64,000 nucleotides of DNA, from positions 5,390,001-5,454,000 of the forward strand of contig NC_005027.1 of the NCBI RefSeq assembly GCF_000196115.1, read 5' to 3'. This document shows, piece after piece, positions 57,590-64,000 of this stretch (position 1 is the stretch's first letter; every line of letters starts with the position of its first letter). Made by a program: the position numbers and the translations under genes. The stretch comes from Rhodopirellula baltica SH 1. Its GTDB lineage: Bacteria; Planctomycetota; Planctomycetia; Pirellulales; Pirellulaceae. The notes under the pieces were generated by a model. It was not told the origin of the DNA and did no database searches. It saw only the letters and a list, made by a program, of their open reading frames with translations.

Positions 57590-58546
57590 ATGCCCATTTC
57601 TGCGCGCTTCCGCGCCCGTACTTCCGCGTTTGCATCCCCTTCCACTGATCTTGGCCGATCCGTCCCAACGATCTCGAACGCCCGAAGCCCGCGGCGACGA
57701 GCATTCACGTTGGTCGAACTTTTGGTGGTCATTGCCATCATCGGTGTGCTGGTCGGATTGTTGTTGCCCGCCGTTCAATCCGCTCGTGCCGCCGCTCGCC
57801 GGATGAGCTGCAGCAACAATCTCAAGCAGATTGGATTGGCACTTCACAACTACCACGGCACTTTCAAGAAGTTTCCCGAAGGTTCACGGCTGAGCAACTT
57901 CTTGGGCCCGTTGACGGCTGCCCTGCCGTTCTTGGAAGAAGCCAACACGTATCAACAATTTGACTTCAGCCGTTCGTACTCTGATCCCATCAATCAAGAA
58001 GTCGCGGCACAAACGATCGCAACCTATTTGTGCCCATCAATGGTTCTGCCTCGAAGCGTTCCGGACAGAGATCTGAATGAAACCGGTGGACCATCAAGCT
58101 ATCTCGCGTGCGAAGGCACCGCCGCTTACATGCCCAAAGCTGATGGGATGTTTGGTTTGAACTGGACCGCCTACGGATACGACAATCCTGCCACCGGTTT
58201 TCGCGACTTAATCGATGGTAGCAGCAACACGATCGCATACGGCGAAACGACCTATGACATGGCCGACTATCTGTGGACCAGTCCCGCCAGTGTTGCAGGA
58301 ACGGTGAAATGGGGAACCGCTCGTTGGGTGCTTGGTTACCCGAAGGTTTCTCTGGGCACCAGCCAGAAGGAACTCAACGTTCACAACGCTGCGAACAATG
58401 GCGGATTCCAAAGCATGCACGAAGGCGGTGTCTACTTCTTGTTTGGTGACGGCAGTGTTCGGTTCACGTCCGAGTCTCTTGATCGCGAATTGCTGAACGC
58501 GTTGGCCACCCGCAACGGTCGTGAAGTTGTCGAGGAAGCTCCGTGA
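57590..58546 (+). CDS. DUF1559 domain protein with type IV pilin-like leader
   Basis: 318 residues. A basic leader of about 40 residues precedes [20 protein letters not shown], then [20 protein letters not shown]. The C-terminal hallmark is [26 protein letters not shown] lies eight bases before the ATG at 57590. The stop overlaps the GTG start of a lipoprotein gene (GTGA). It is co-operonic with a lipoprotein and probably the DUF4198-Kelch gene. It is shorter than the paralogue at 26167. Confidence 0.9.
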   Translation: MPISARFRARTSAFASPSTDLGRSVPTISNARSPRRRAFTLVELLVVIAIIGVLVGLLLPAVQSARAAARRMSCSNNLKQIGLALHNYHGTFKKFPEGSRLSNFLGPLTAALPFLEEANTYQQFDFSRSYSDPINQEVAAQTIATYLCPSMVLPRSVPDRDLNETGGPSSYLACEGTAAYMPKADGMFGLNWTAYGYDNPATGFRDLIDGSSNTIAYGETTYDMADYLWTSPASVAGTVKWGTARWVLGYPKVSLGTSQKELNVHNAANNGGFQSMHEGGVYFLFGDGSVRFTSESLDRELLNALATRNGREVVEEAP

Positions 58547-59025
58547 TCATGCGATGTGCAGATGTTTCCATGTCAGTTCGAACAATCACGAATGGGTTGA
58601 AACCACTTTGGGCGTTCAGCATTGCATGGATCTTGATTCTGTCCGCTGGTTGTTCTCAGGCACCTGAATCAGAACACGTGGCTATCTCAGGCGAAGTCAC
58701 ACTCGGTGGCAAACCGCTGCCCAGTGCGATGATCCGGTTCACCCCCGTTAAAACCGAGCCCGGACTTCACGACAGCGTTACCATGATTTCTGAGGGACAC
58801 TTCGCTTTTGATTCGACCAACGGTCCCTCGCCGGGTGAACATCACGTGATCGTCACTCCCTTGGAACCTGAAATGAACGAAGCGGTGGCTGCCATGCAGA
58901 ACGGTGATCGAGATCCACTGAACTCTCGAACCATCCCGGCACGCTATCGAAGCACCGGTCAACTGAAAGCAACGATTGACGCAGCCAACGTCCAACCATT
59001 GACGTTCGAGCTGACCAAGCGTTGA
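58543..59025 (+). CDS. Lipoprotein with carboxypeptidase-regulatory-like domain
   Basis: 160 residues from the GTG that overlaps the preceding stop. An ATG at 58549, with AGGAAG upstream, is an equally good start. The signal ends [13 protein letters not shown] (lipobox SAGC). The mature part is a single beta-sandwich, [20 protein letters not shown], with a late FELTKR, as in the many small planctomycete lipoproteins that follow DUF1559 genes. No enzymatic residues are apparent. Context suggests a surface-associated partner of the DUF1559 protein. Confidence 0.8.
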   Translation: MIMRCADVSMSVRTITNGLKPLWAFSIAWILILSAGCSQAPESEHVAISGEVTLGGKPLPSAMIRFTPVKTEPGLHDSVTMISEGHFAFDSTNGPSPGEHHVIVTPLEPEMNEAVAAMQNGDRDPLNSRTIPARYRSTGQLKATIDAANVQPLTFELTKR

Positions 59026-59142
59026 GAACGTGGACAACGATGCGTGCCGATATCGGCCACGTTGTCCCAGCCAACTGTCCAGTCGCCCCACCGAGCGACT
59101 CTTTCCCAAACAAAACAAATCCCTCCGTAACAATCAATCATC

Positions 59143-60834
59143 ATGAAAATTTCTAAAAGACGACAACTGCTCGCATTGGCCTTGGTTCTTGGTGGGACCT
59201 CGTCAGCCTCCGCTCACTTCCCTTGGCTCGCCTCCGATTCCAATGGGCACGCGGTCATGTGGTTTGGTGAATCGACTGACGATCGCACTTACCCCATGCC
59301 CGAAGCGGTCCAGCAAATCGAGTTGCACAGCACCAACGCGTCGGCTGCTGGCAAAACGATTGAGATGAAACCGGTCGAAACAGATAACTTGGTCGGCATC
59401 CAAAGCCCGCAACCGATTCCGGAAGGCGACGAGATCGCTGGTTCGGTCACCTACGGTCTGTACCACGGGATGAAGCTGACCTACCACGTCGAACACCTGC
59501 CACAGGATGACGCGAAAGCTTGGCCCACCGATCCTCGGCCGGGGGCTGATTTGCAAACCGTCATCACATCGGCAAAGAATGGCGACATCGAAGTTCAGTT
59601 GCTTCGTGACGGACAACCTCTGCCCGAAACGGAAGTCAAACTATTTTGCGAAGACGGCCACGAAGCCGGAACCGAGACGACCAACAGCAACGGCCGCGTG
59701 TCATTTTCGTCCGACATCATCGAGCCCGGACTCAACTCGGTCATGGCGGGCATCACCGACAAGAACGCCAAGGGGGAACTCGGCGGCGAAGCGTACTCCA
59801 GCACCGCCGACTACCTGACCGCCTCGTTCCGTGTCTCATCGGAATCGTCCACGGCGAAAAAGCCAACCGAGTCTCCCAAGGTGATCGCTGATAGCGACGT
59901 GACGATCCAACCATCTGGACTGGCCGATCTGCCTGAGGAGCTGACCAGTTTCGGAGCCGCGTTCCTGAACGGAACGATCTATGCCTACGGCGGACACACC
60001 GGCAGCGCTCACTCTTATTCGACCGAAGAACAATCCAACCGCCTTTGGGCGTTGGACACCACCGAACCGAATGCGAAATGGGAAACGGTTGCGACCGGTC
60101 CTCGATTGCAAGGGTTGGCTTTGGTCGCTCATGGCGACCGACTGATTCGGATCGGTGGCTTCACAGCCGTCAACGACATTGGCGAAGAACACGACCTGCG
60201 ATCGCAACCCGCCGTCGCCAGCTTTGATCCCAAGACGAAATCCTGGACCGAACTTCCCGCCCTGCCCGAAGGTCGATCCTCGTTGGACGCGGCGGTCCTC
60301 GGTGACACCGTTTACGTGTTCGGCGGTTGGAGTCTGAATGGCGAAAGCGAAGACAGCACCTGGCATCAAACGGCTTGGTCGCTGAACCTGACCAACCCCG
60401 ATTCGGGATGGCAACCCGTCGCAACGCCCCCCTTCCAACGACGAGCGATCAGCGTCGCTGCTCATGACGGCAAACTGTTCGTCGTCGGTGGCATGCGATC
60501 CGAAGGCGGCCCGACCACCCGGGTTGATGTTTACGACCCGTCAGCCAAAACTTGGTCGGTGGCACCATCGCTGCCCGGATCCGGAATGGCTGGTTTTGGG
60601 TCCTCCGCTTTCGCCGCTGGAAGTCGTCTGTACGTCACCACGTTGGACGGATTTGTTCACCGATTGGCAGCCGATGGACAGGTCTGGGAAACGGTCGCGA
60701 AGGTCGAACCGGCCCGGTTCTTTCACCGCATGCTTCCCACCACTGACGACCGGTTGGTGATGCTCGGTGGAGCTAACATGCAGGAGGGCAAATTCACCTC
60801 CATCGACGCCATCCAAATCGGCGATTCGAAGTGA
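59143..60834 (+). CDS. DUF4198-like domain fused to Kelch repeats
   Basis: 563 residues with a signal peptide ending SSASAHFPWLASDS, the HFPWL start typical of DUF4198 exported proteins. That domain covers about residues 24-235 (including VQLLRDGQPLPETEVKLFCE). From about 260 there are Kelch blades: FGAAFLNGTIYAYGGHTGSA, RLIRIGGFTAVND, GDTVYVFGGWSLNGES, DGKLFVVGGMRSEGG, DRLVMLGGANMQEG. The two modules are usually separate. DUF4198 has been linked to metal uptake, so a metal-related or surface role is possible. It lies 117 bp after the lipoprotein gene, probably in the same cluster. Confidence 0.8.
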   Translation: MKISKRRQLLALALVLGGTSSASAHFPWLASDSNGHAVMWFGESTDDRTYPMPEAVQQIELHSTNASAAGKTIEMKPVETDNLVGIQSPQPIPEGDEIAGSVTYGLYHGMKLTYHVEHLPQDDAKAWPTDPRPGADLQTVITSAKNGDIEVQLLRDGQPLPETEVKLFCEDGHEAGTETTNSNGRVSFSSDIIEPGLNSVMAGITDKNAKGELGGEAYSSTADYLTASFRVSSESSTAKKPTESPKVIADSDVTIQPSGLADLPEELTSFGAAFLNGTIYAYGGHTGSAHSYSTEEQSNRLWALDTTEPNAKWETVATGPRLQGLALVAHGDRLIRIGGFTAVNDIGEEHDLRSQPAVASFDPKTKSWTELPALPEGRSSLDAAVLGDTVYVFGGWSLNGESEDSTWHQTAWSLNLTNPDSGWQPVATPPFQRRAISVAAHDGKLFVVGGMRSEGGPTTRVDVYDPSAKTWSVAPSLPGSGMAGFGSSAFAAGSRLYVTTLDGFVHRLAADGQVWETVAKVEPARFFHRMLPTTDDRLVMLGGANMQEGKFTSIDAIQIGDSK

Positions 60835-60888
60835 CCTGAGCGGCCAACTTCGGCTCAGCCACGCTGCCCTTGCTGGCCTCCACCAAGA

Positions 60889-61115
60889 GAGGTCGTGCAG
60901 TTTTCAAGTGCCGTACTCGCGAGGTTGAAATCACCCTCCTGAACGCAGTTGGGGAGGGTCGGGATTCGAGCGTTCAGCGAGAATTCCGGGGAGGGCAATC
61001 CGCGCCGCTTCCCTTGCTCGGCCCTCACCCTCGCGTACGCCTGAACGGCGTCGCTCAACCTTTCCCAAACTTCGTTTCGGGAGAGGTAAGCCAATGCTGA
61101 AAACTGCATGACCTC
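60889..61115 (-). repeat. Intact 227-bp MITE-like repeat with terminal inverted repeats
   Basis: Both ends carry an 18-bp terminal inverted repeat: GAGGTCGTGCAGTTTTCA at 60889-60906 and its inverted partner at 61098-61115 (17 of 18 identical). The interior matches the two repeat fragments around the IS110 element in opposite orientation. It encodes no protein and can fold (GGGAGGG/CCCTCCC type stems). No clear target-site duplication flanks it. It lies just after the DUF4198-Kelch stop and before cutA. Confidence 0.82.
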
Positions 61116-61243
61116 GAGAGCCCGAGAGGGCGTTTTTGGTGCATCAACGTCGCCGTTCAGTTCCAGCCGAACGAACGACTTCTTCAGCGAGCCTCCATCC
61201 ATTGGTCAGAGGCAAGGGGCCATTGAGCGGAGCCCATCTGCGA

Positions 61244-61624
61244 TCACTCCGACGTTGATTCGTCGACCCATCGAGCGTATCCCGGCGACGCCTTCTCGAC
61301 CGGCAAGGCGACGATCTGAGGTTCGTCGTAGGGATGGTTCTGGGCCAACCAATCGATCACCTGATCGGTTCGTTGGGAGATGGTTTTGATGACCACTCGG
61401 AACTCTTTTTCTGAACAGGACTGGCCGTCCCAAACGTAGTGGCTGATGATCGGTGAATCGATCTGCACGCATGCTGCCAAACGCTCCCGCAGCAACCCCT
61501 TCGCGATCGCTTCCGCCTGCTCGGAAGATTGCACGGTCGTCCACAAAACGGTCAGACGAGGCCCATCGAACGTCCTCGAAATGGACTTTTTTGGGTCGTT
61601 CTCAAATTCTTTTTTTGTGCTCAT
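61244..61624 (-). CDS. cutA: Divalent-cation tolerance protein CutA
   Basis: 126 residues. After a charged leader of about 22 residues, the CutA1 core is LTVLWTTVQSSEQAEAIAKG, LRERLAACVQIDSPIISHYV and HPYDEPQIVALPVEKASPGY. CutA is a small trimeric PII-like protein implicated in copper and divalent-cation tolerance. ATG 61622-61624. Its start lies 28 bp from the first DnaA box of the putative origin. Confidence 0.92.
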   Translation of the reverse strand: MSTKKEFENDPKKSISRTFDGPRLTVLWTTVQSSEQAEAIAKGLLRERLAACVQIDSPIISHYVWDGQSCSEKEFRVVIKTISQRTDQVIDWLAQNHPYDEPQIVALPVEKASPGYARWVDESTSE

Positions 61625-61652
61625 CGACCCTCGTTTTCACCCCAAAAACGCC

Positions 61653-61919
61653 TGTGGATAACCTGTCATTTCACTGTCTGAAGTCTGTCTGAAAATGTCT
61701 GACTTTTGGCAGCCATTGGCAAGTCACTGTCTGGGTGTGTTCGAAGTCGGTCCAACTTCAGACAGATTTGAGACATCCAAACGACAGGTTATCCACAATG
61801 CTTTAGTCGCTGTTTTGATCGTGTTTCGCGGGGTCATTTGAGTTTCAAACAACGCTTTCAGACACTCGGCGTCCACACATTACGACGACGACGGTAATTA
61901 AATTAGTAAGTTTTGATAG
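61653..61919. other. Putative chromosomal replication origin (oriC)
   Basis: Two perfect DnaA boxes (TGTGGATAA at 61653-61661, TTATCCACA at 61790-61798) sit inside an inverted repeat of 19 bp (18 identical). Between them TGTCTGA-type repeats occur at 61675, 61686 and 61696 (spaced 11 and 10 bp), a variant at 61728, and an inverted copy at 61758-61765. An AT-rich stretch (61895-61919) follows on the dnaN side, a possible unwinding element. No protein is encoded. dnaN and a DciA-like gene follow immediately. dnaA itself is not in the window. Confidence 0.75.
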
Positions 61920-62128
61920 CAAACATGCTGGGAAGAACCGCCCAAGCTCACATGCGGTTTTGGGTCGTGTTCGAATCGGGGCCTTCGGTGGAGCTTTCAG
62001 GGGATGCCAATCCGAAGCGATCGCGTTACAACTTGGACCGCCCTGAGCAACGTGTTTGCCGCGAAGCATGTGGGGCTCGGCCGGCGGTTGTCGGCGTTCC
62101 TGCCCTGTCTCTTTTTTCAATCGCTCCG

Positions 62129-63247
62129 ATGAAGATCACCTGCCAACGAGACATCCTCGCCAACGCTTTCGTCCTCGCAGCATCGATTGCTCCGAGCCGA
62201 TCGCCGAAGGAGATTTTGCAGAACGTCAAAGTGACCGCCGCGGGCGACAAGATCACGCTGATGGCGACCGACCAAGAGGTCGGAATTCGGTTGGACGTTA
62301 GCGAGGGAATCGAGGTTGAAACCGAAGGCACGGCTCTGCTGCCAGTGGCCCGAACCGGGCCGATTCTGAGAGAGAGCAACGACGAGACGATCACGATCGA
62401 AACCGATGAAGCCGGCATCAAAATCTCGGGCAGCCGGAGCAAGTTTCGCTTGCCCGGAAACAACCCCGATGAGTTCCCCAGCGTCCACGAATTCGACGAG
62501 TCAAAGTACCACCAGATCAGCACTCGCACCTTTCGCGAAATGCTCCGCCGGACCGTCTTTGCGACCGACTCCGAAAGCAGCCGCTACGCCCTCGGTGGTG
62601 TGCTTTTGGAAATGGAAGAAAACTCCGTCATCGCGGTTGGAACCGACGGCCGGCGACTGGCCCGAATGGAAGGCACCGGCGAATCGGTTGGCGGCCACGC
62701 GACCAGTGGAATGACCACCATCGTGCCGACGCGAGCGATCGGATTGATCGAACGAGCCCTGAGCGAGAAGGACGATTTCGTCGAGGTCGCCTCTCGTGGA
62801 AACGACCTTCTGATCCGGACCCCACGGGCGGTCATCAGCAGCCGTTTGGTCGAAGGTCGCTATCCGAACTGGCGTCAGGTTTTGCCCCAACGAGAAAACG
62901 CGATTCAGATCGATGTGGTCGTCGGGCCCTTGTTCGCGGCCCTTCGCCAAGCCGCCATCGTGACCGACCTGGACAGCCGCGGAGTCGACTTCACTTTCGC
63001 CGACGGCACGTTGAAGCTGGAAGCCAAAACCGCCGACCTGGGTGAATCACAAATCGAATTGCCGATCGCCTACGACGGTGAGTCGATCACGTTGACAATG
63101 GACCATCGTTACCTGGCCGATTTCTGCAAAGTGATGGACAACGAGTCGACCGTCGTGATGGAAATCGAATCGGCGAAGTCACCCGCTCTGCTGCAGACCG
63201 ACGACGGGTACGCTTACGTCATCATGCCGATGGCTCGTGATCGGTGA
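62129..63247 (+). CDS. dnaN: DNA polymerase III beta subunit (sliding clamp)
   Basis: 372 residues beginning MKITCQRDILANAFVLAASI. The three clamp domains are recognisable. Diagnostic runs are LMATDQEVGIRLDVSE, GSRSKFRLPGNNPDEFPSVH, SRYALGGVLLEMEENSVIAV, GTDGRRLARMEG, EGRYPNWRQVLPQ and the C-terminal YAYVIMPMARDR (the M-P-M-R motif region). It forms the dimeric ring that tethers polymerases to DNA. The ATG 62129 is where homology begins, and an upstream open extension to 61913 reaches into the AT-rich origin element. The stop overlaps the next start (GTGA). Confidence 0.97.
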   Translation: MKITCQRDILANAFVLAASIAPSRSPKEILQNVKVTAAGDKITLMATDQEVGIRLDVSEGIEVETEGTALLPVARTGPILRESNDETITIETDEAGIKISGSRSKFRLPGNNPDEFPSVHEFDESKYHQISTRTFREMLRRTVFATDSESSRYALGGVLLEMEENSVIAVGTDGRRLARMEGTGESVGGHATSGMTTIVPTRAIGLIERALSEKDDFVEVASRGNDLLIRTPRAVISSRLVEGRYPNWRQVLPQRENAIQIDVVVGPLFAALRQAAIVTDLDSRGVDFTFADGTLKLEAKTADLGESQIELPIAYDGESITLTMDHRYLADFCKVMDNESTVVMEIESAKSPALLQTDDGYAYVIMPMARDR

Positions 63248-63639
63248 TCGCCATGGGACAACCGCCTAAACCATCCGGCGGTGAATCCAGTCGCGGGGCG
63301 AATTCTTCAAAACGCCTGCCGCCCAAACTGGTCGAAGAGAAATCCGGCGGACCGCGAAAAATCGGCAGTCTGATTTCTCAATTGATGAGCCGACGCGGAT
63401 ACGCTTCCGTCGGGGCCGAGTCAGCTTTGACAGGGACAATCAAATCCGCCGTCGATGCTTCGATCGCTTCTTCGTTTCGAGTCGGCAAACTGCAACGCGG
63501 CGTGCTGATGATCTACGCGGTCGACAGCGTCGTCATGCAGGAGCTGACGTTTCAGAAACGCCGCATCTTGAAAAAGTTGGCCAAGGAACACCCGCAAGCC
63601 AAAATCCAGGATCTGCGTTTCAAGGTCCAAGCGGAGTAG
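63244..63639 (+). CDS. DUF721/DciA-like protein
   Basis: 131 residues from the GTG overlapping the dnaN stop, and an ATG at 63253 is the alternative. After a Pro/Ser/Lys-rich disordered leader of about 40 residues comes the DUF721 core: KIGSLISQLMSRRGYASVGA, VGKLQRGVLMIYAVDSVVMQ and ELTFQKRRILKKLAKEHPQA. DciA-type proteins act in loading the replicative helicase DnaB in bacteria that lack DnaC, so the position next to dnaN and the putative origin fits. Translational coupling to dnaN is evident. Confidence 0.85.
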   Translation: MIAMGQPPKPSGGESSRGANSSKRLPPKLVEEKSGGPRKIGSLISQLMSRRGYASVGAESALTGTIKSAVDASIASSFRVGKLQRGVLMIYAVDSVVMQELTFQKRRILKKLAKEHPQAKIQDLRFKVQAE

Positions 63640-63762
63640 TCCGAGGTTTGGGTTGTTCCAGCAATCACGATCCGCAGCGGAAGCAAGGCCGCGGTCGATG
63701 CCGCCGACGAGTAAGTGACCTGTCCTGACCGGCTGGCATCCTTGCGTTTTTGAAATCCGATT

Positions 63763-63897
63763 GGGTACGTTGATAAGCAGGTACGCAGGTGTCATCGGGT
63801 ACGTGAGCCGCTTGGCGTTAGCCACGGTTCCCGCACTGAACCGGGGCGAATGCCCGAACGGCTAACGGAATTCAACCCGAATCATTCCAGCGTACCC
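63763..63897. repeat. Palindromic intergenic repeat
   Basis: Nested inverted repeats: GGGTACG (63763, 63797) with CGTACCC (63891-63897), CGTTAGCC (63816-63823) with GGCTAACG (63860-63867), and a small GGGC-GAAT-GCCC hairpin. It lies between the DUF721 gene and hisF with no open frame. It is unrelated in sequence to the 227-bp repeat. Confidence 0.6.
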
Positions 63898-63941
63898 GCT
63901 TAGCACCGCCCTGCTCGTCCGCCATTTCCACTGGATTCCCC

Positions 63942-64000
63942 ATGCTTTCCGCTCGCGTCATTCCCTGCCTCGATGTCCATGGCGGACGCGTCGTCAAAGG
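63942..64000 (+). CDS. hisF: Imidazole glycerol phosphate synthase cyclase subunit, N-terminus (cut by window edge)
   Basis: The last 59 bp encode MLSARVIPCLDVHGGRVVKG, the highly conserved HisF N-terminus (I-P-C-L-D-V...G-R-V-V-K-G, containing the catalytic Asp). HisF closes the imidazole ring in histidine biosynthesis together with HisH. The gene continues beyond the window. Confidence 0.93.
   Translation, partial: MLSARVIPCLDVHGGRVVK

Noticed and set aside
61675-61765. Spaced TGTCTGA repeats considered as a CRISPR-like array
   Set aside because: Units are only 7-8 bp with 3-4 bp between them and inverted copies, which fits origin iterons and not CRISPR repeats.

Overview
The window looks like chromosomal DNA of a Rhodopirellula-type planctomycete (Pirellulaceae). 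It has moderate GC and carries many families that are expanded or typical in that group: paired DUF1552/DUF1592, PSCyt1-DUF1549-DUF1553 and DUF1501 proteins, two DUF1559 pilin-like secreted proteins, an ECF sigma factor coupled to a cytochrome-type anti-sigma fusion, sialate O-acetylesterase, planctomycete HemQ, and many secreted or lipoproteins. No rRNA, tRNA or CRISPR array was seen. The genus-level assignment is inference from gene content.

Layout. 1-1.5 kb: start of pdxH (edge, minus), then yqgE and a cold-shock-domain gene. 1.5-5.3 kb: a translationally coupled DUF1552-DUF1592 pair. 5.6-8.0 kb: poorly conserved small genes (hypothetical, membrane protein, DUF6714-like). 8.3-18.0 kb: a large minus-strand block of two versions of an uncharacterised amidoligase-type system (circularly permuted ATP-grasp, alpha-E, transglutaminase, DUF2126), one with separate ATP-grasp and alpha-E genes and one with them fused. 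18.3-26 kb: metallophosphoesterase, PQQ propeller membrane protein, BshB1-like deacetylase, condensation-type acyltransferase, and an operon of small lipoprotein, seven-haem cytochrome and TPR protein. 26-35 kb: DUF1559 protein, sialate O-acetylesterase, ECF sigma with fused anti-sigma/cytochrome, DUF1501. 35-47 kb: O-antigen ligase, ArsR regulator plus CobW-type GTPase with a palindrome between them, LhgO, degenerate HD-GYP protein, YfhO-like membrane protein, PEGA lipoprotein, methyltransferase, orphan anti-sigma-like protein. 47-55.5 kb: S46 peptidase, ABC exporter, His-rich secreted protein, HemQ, sugar-phosphate isomerase-like protein, FAH-family enzyme.

55.5-61.2 kb is the mobile or repetitive part. 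An intact IS110-family element lies inside a roughly 226-bp structured repeat. A second, uninterrupted 227-bp copy of the repeat, with 18-bp terminal inverted repeats, lies at 60889-61115 in the opposite orientation. The IS non-coding ends contain folded segments that are candidates for its bridge RNA. Between the two repeats is a small gene set (DUF1559 protein, lipoprotein, DUF4198-Kelch fusion).

61.2-64 kb: cutA, then a gene-free region with two perfect DnaA boxes arranged as a long inverted repeat around helically phased TGTCTGA repeats and followed by an AT-rich stretch. Next come dnaN, a DUF721/DciA-like gene, another palindromic intergenic repeat, and the beginning of hisF. The 61.65-61.92 kb region is a good candidate for the chromosomal replication origin.
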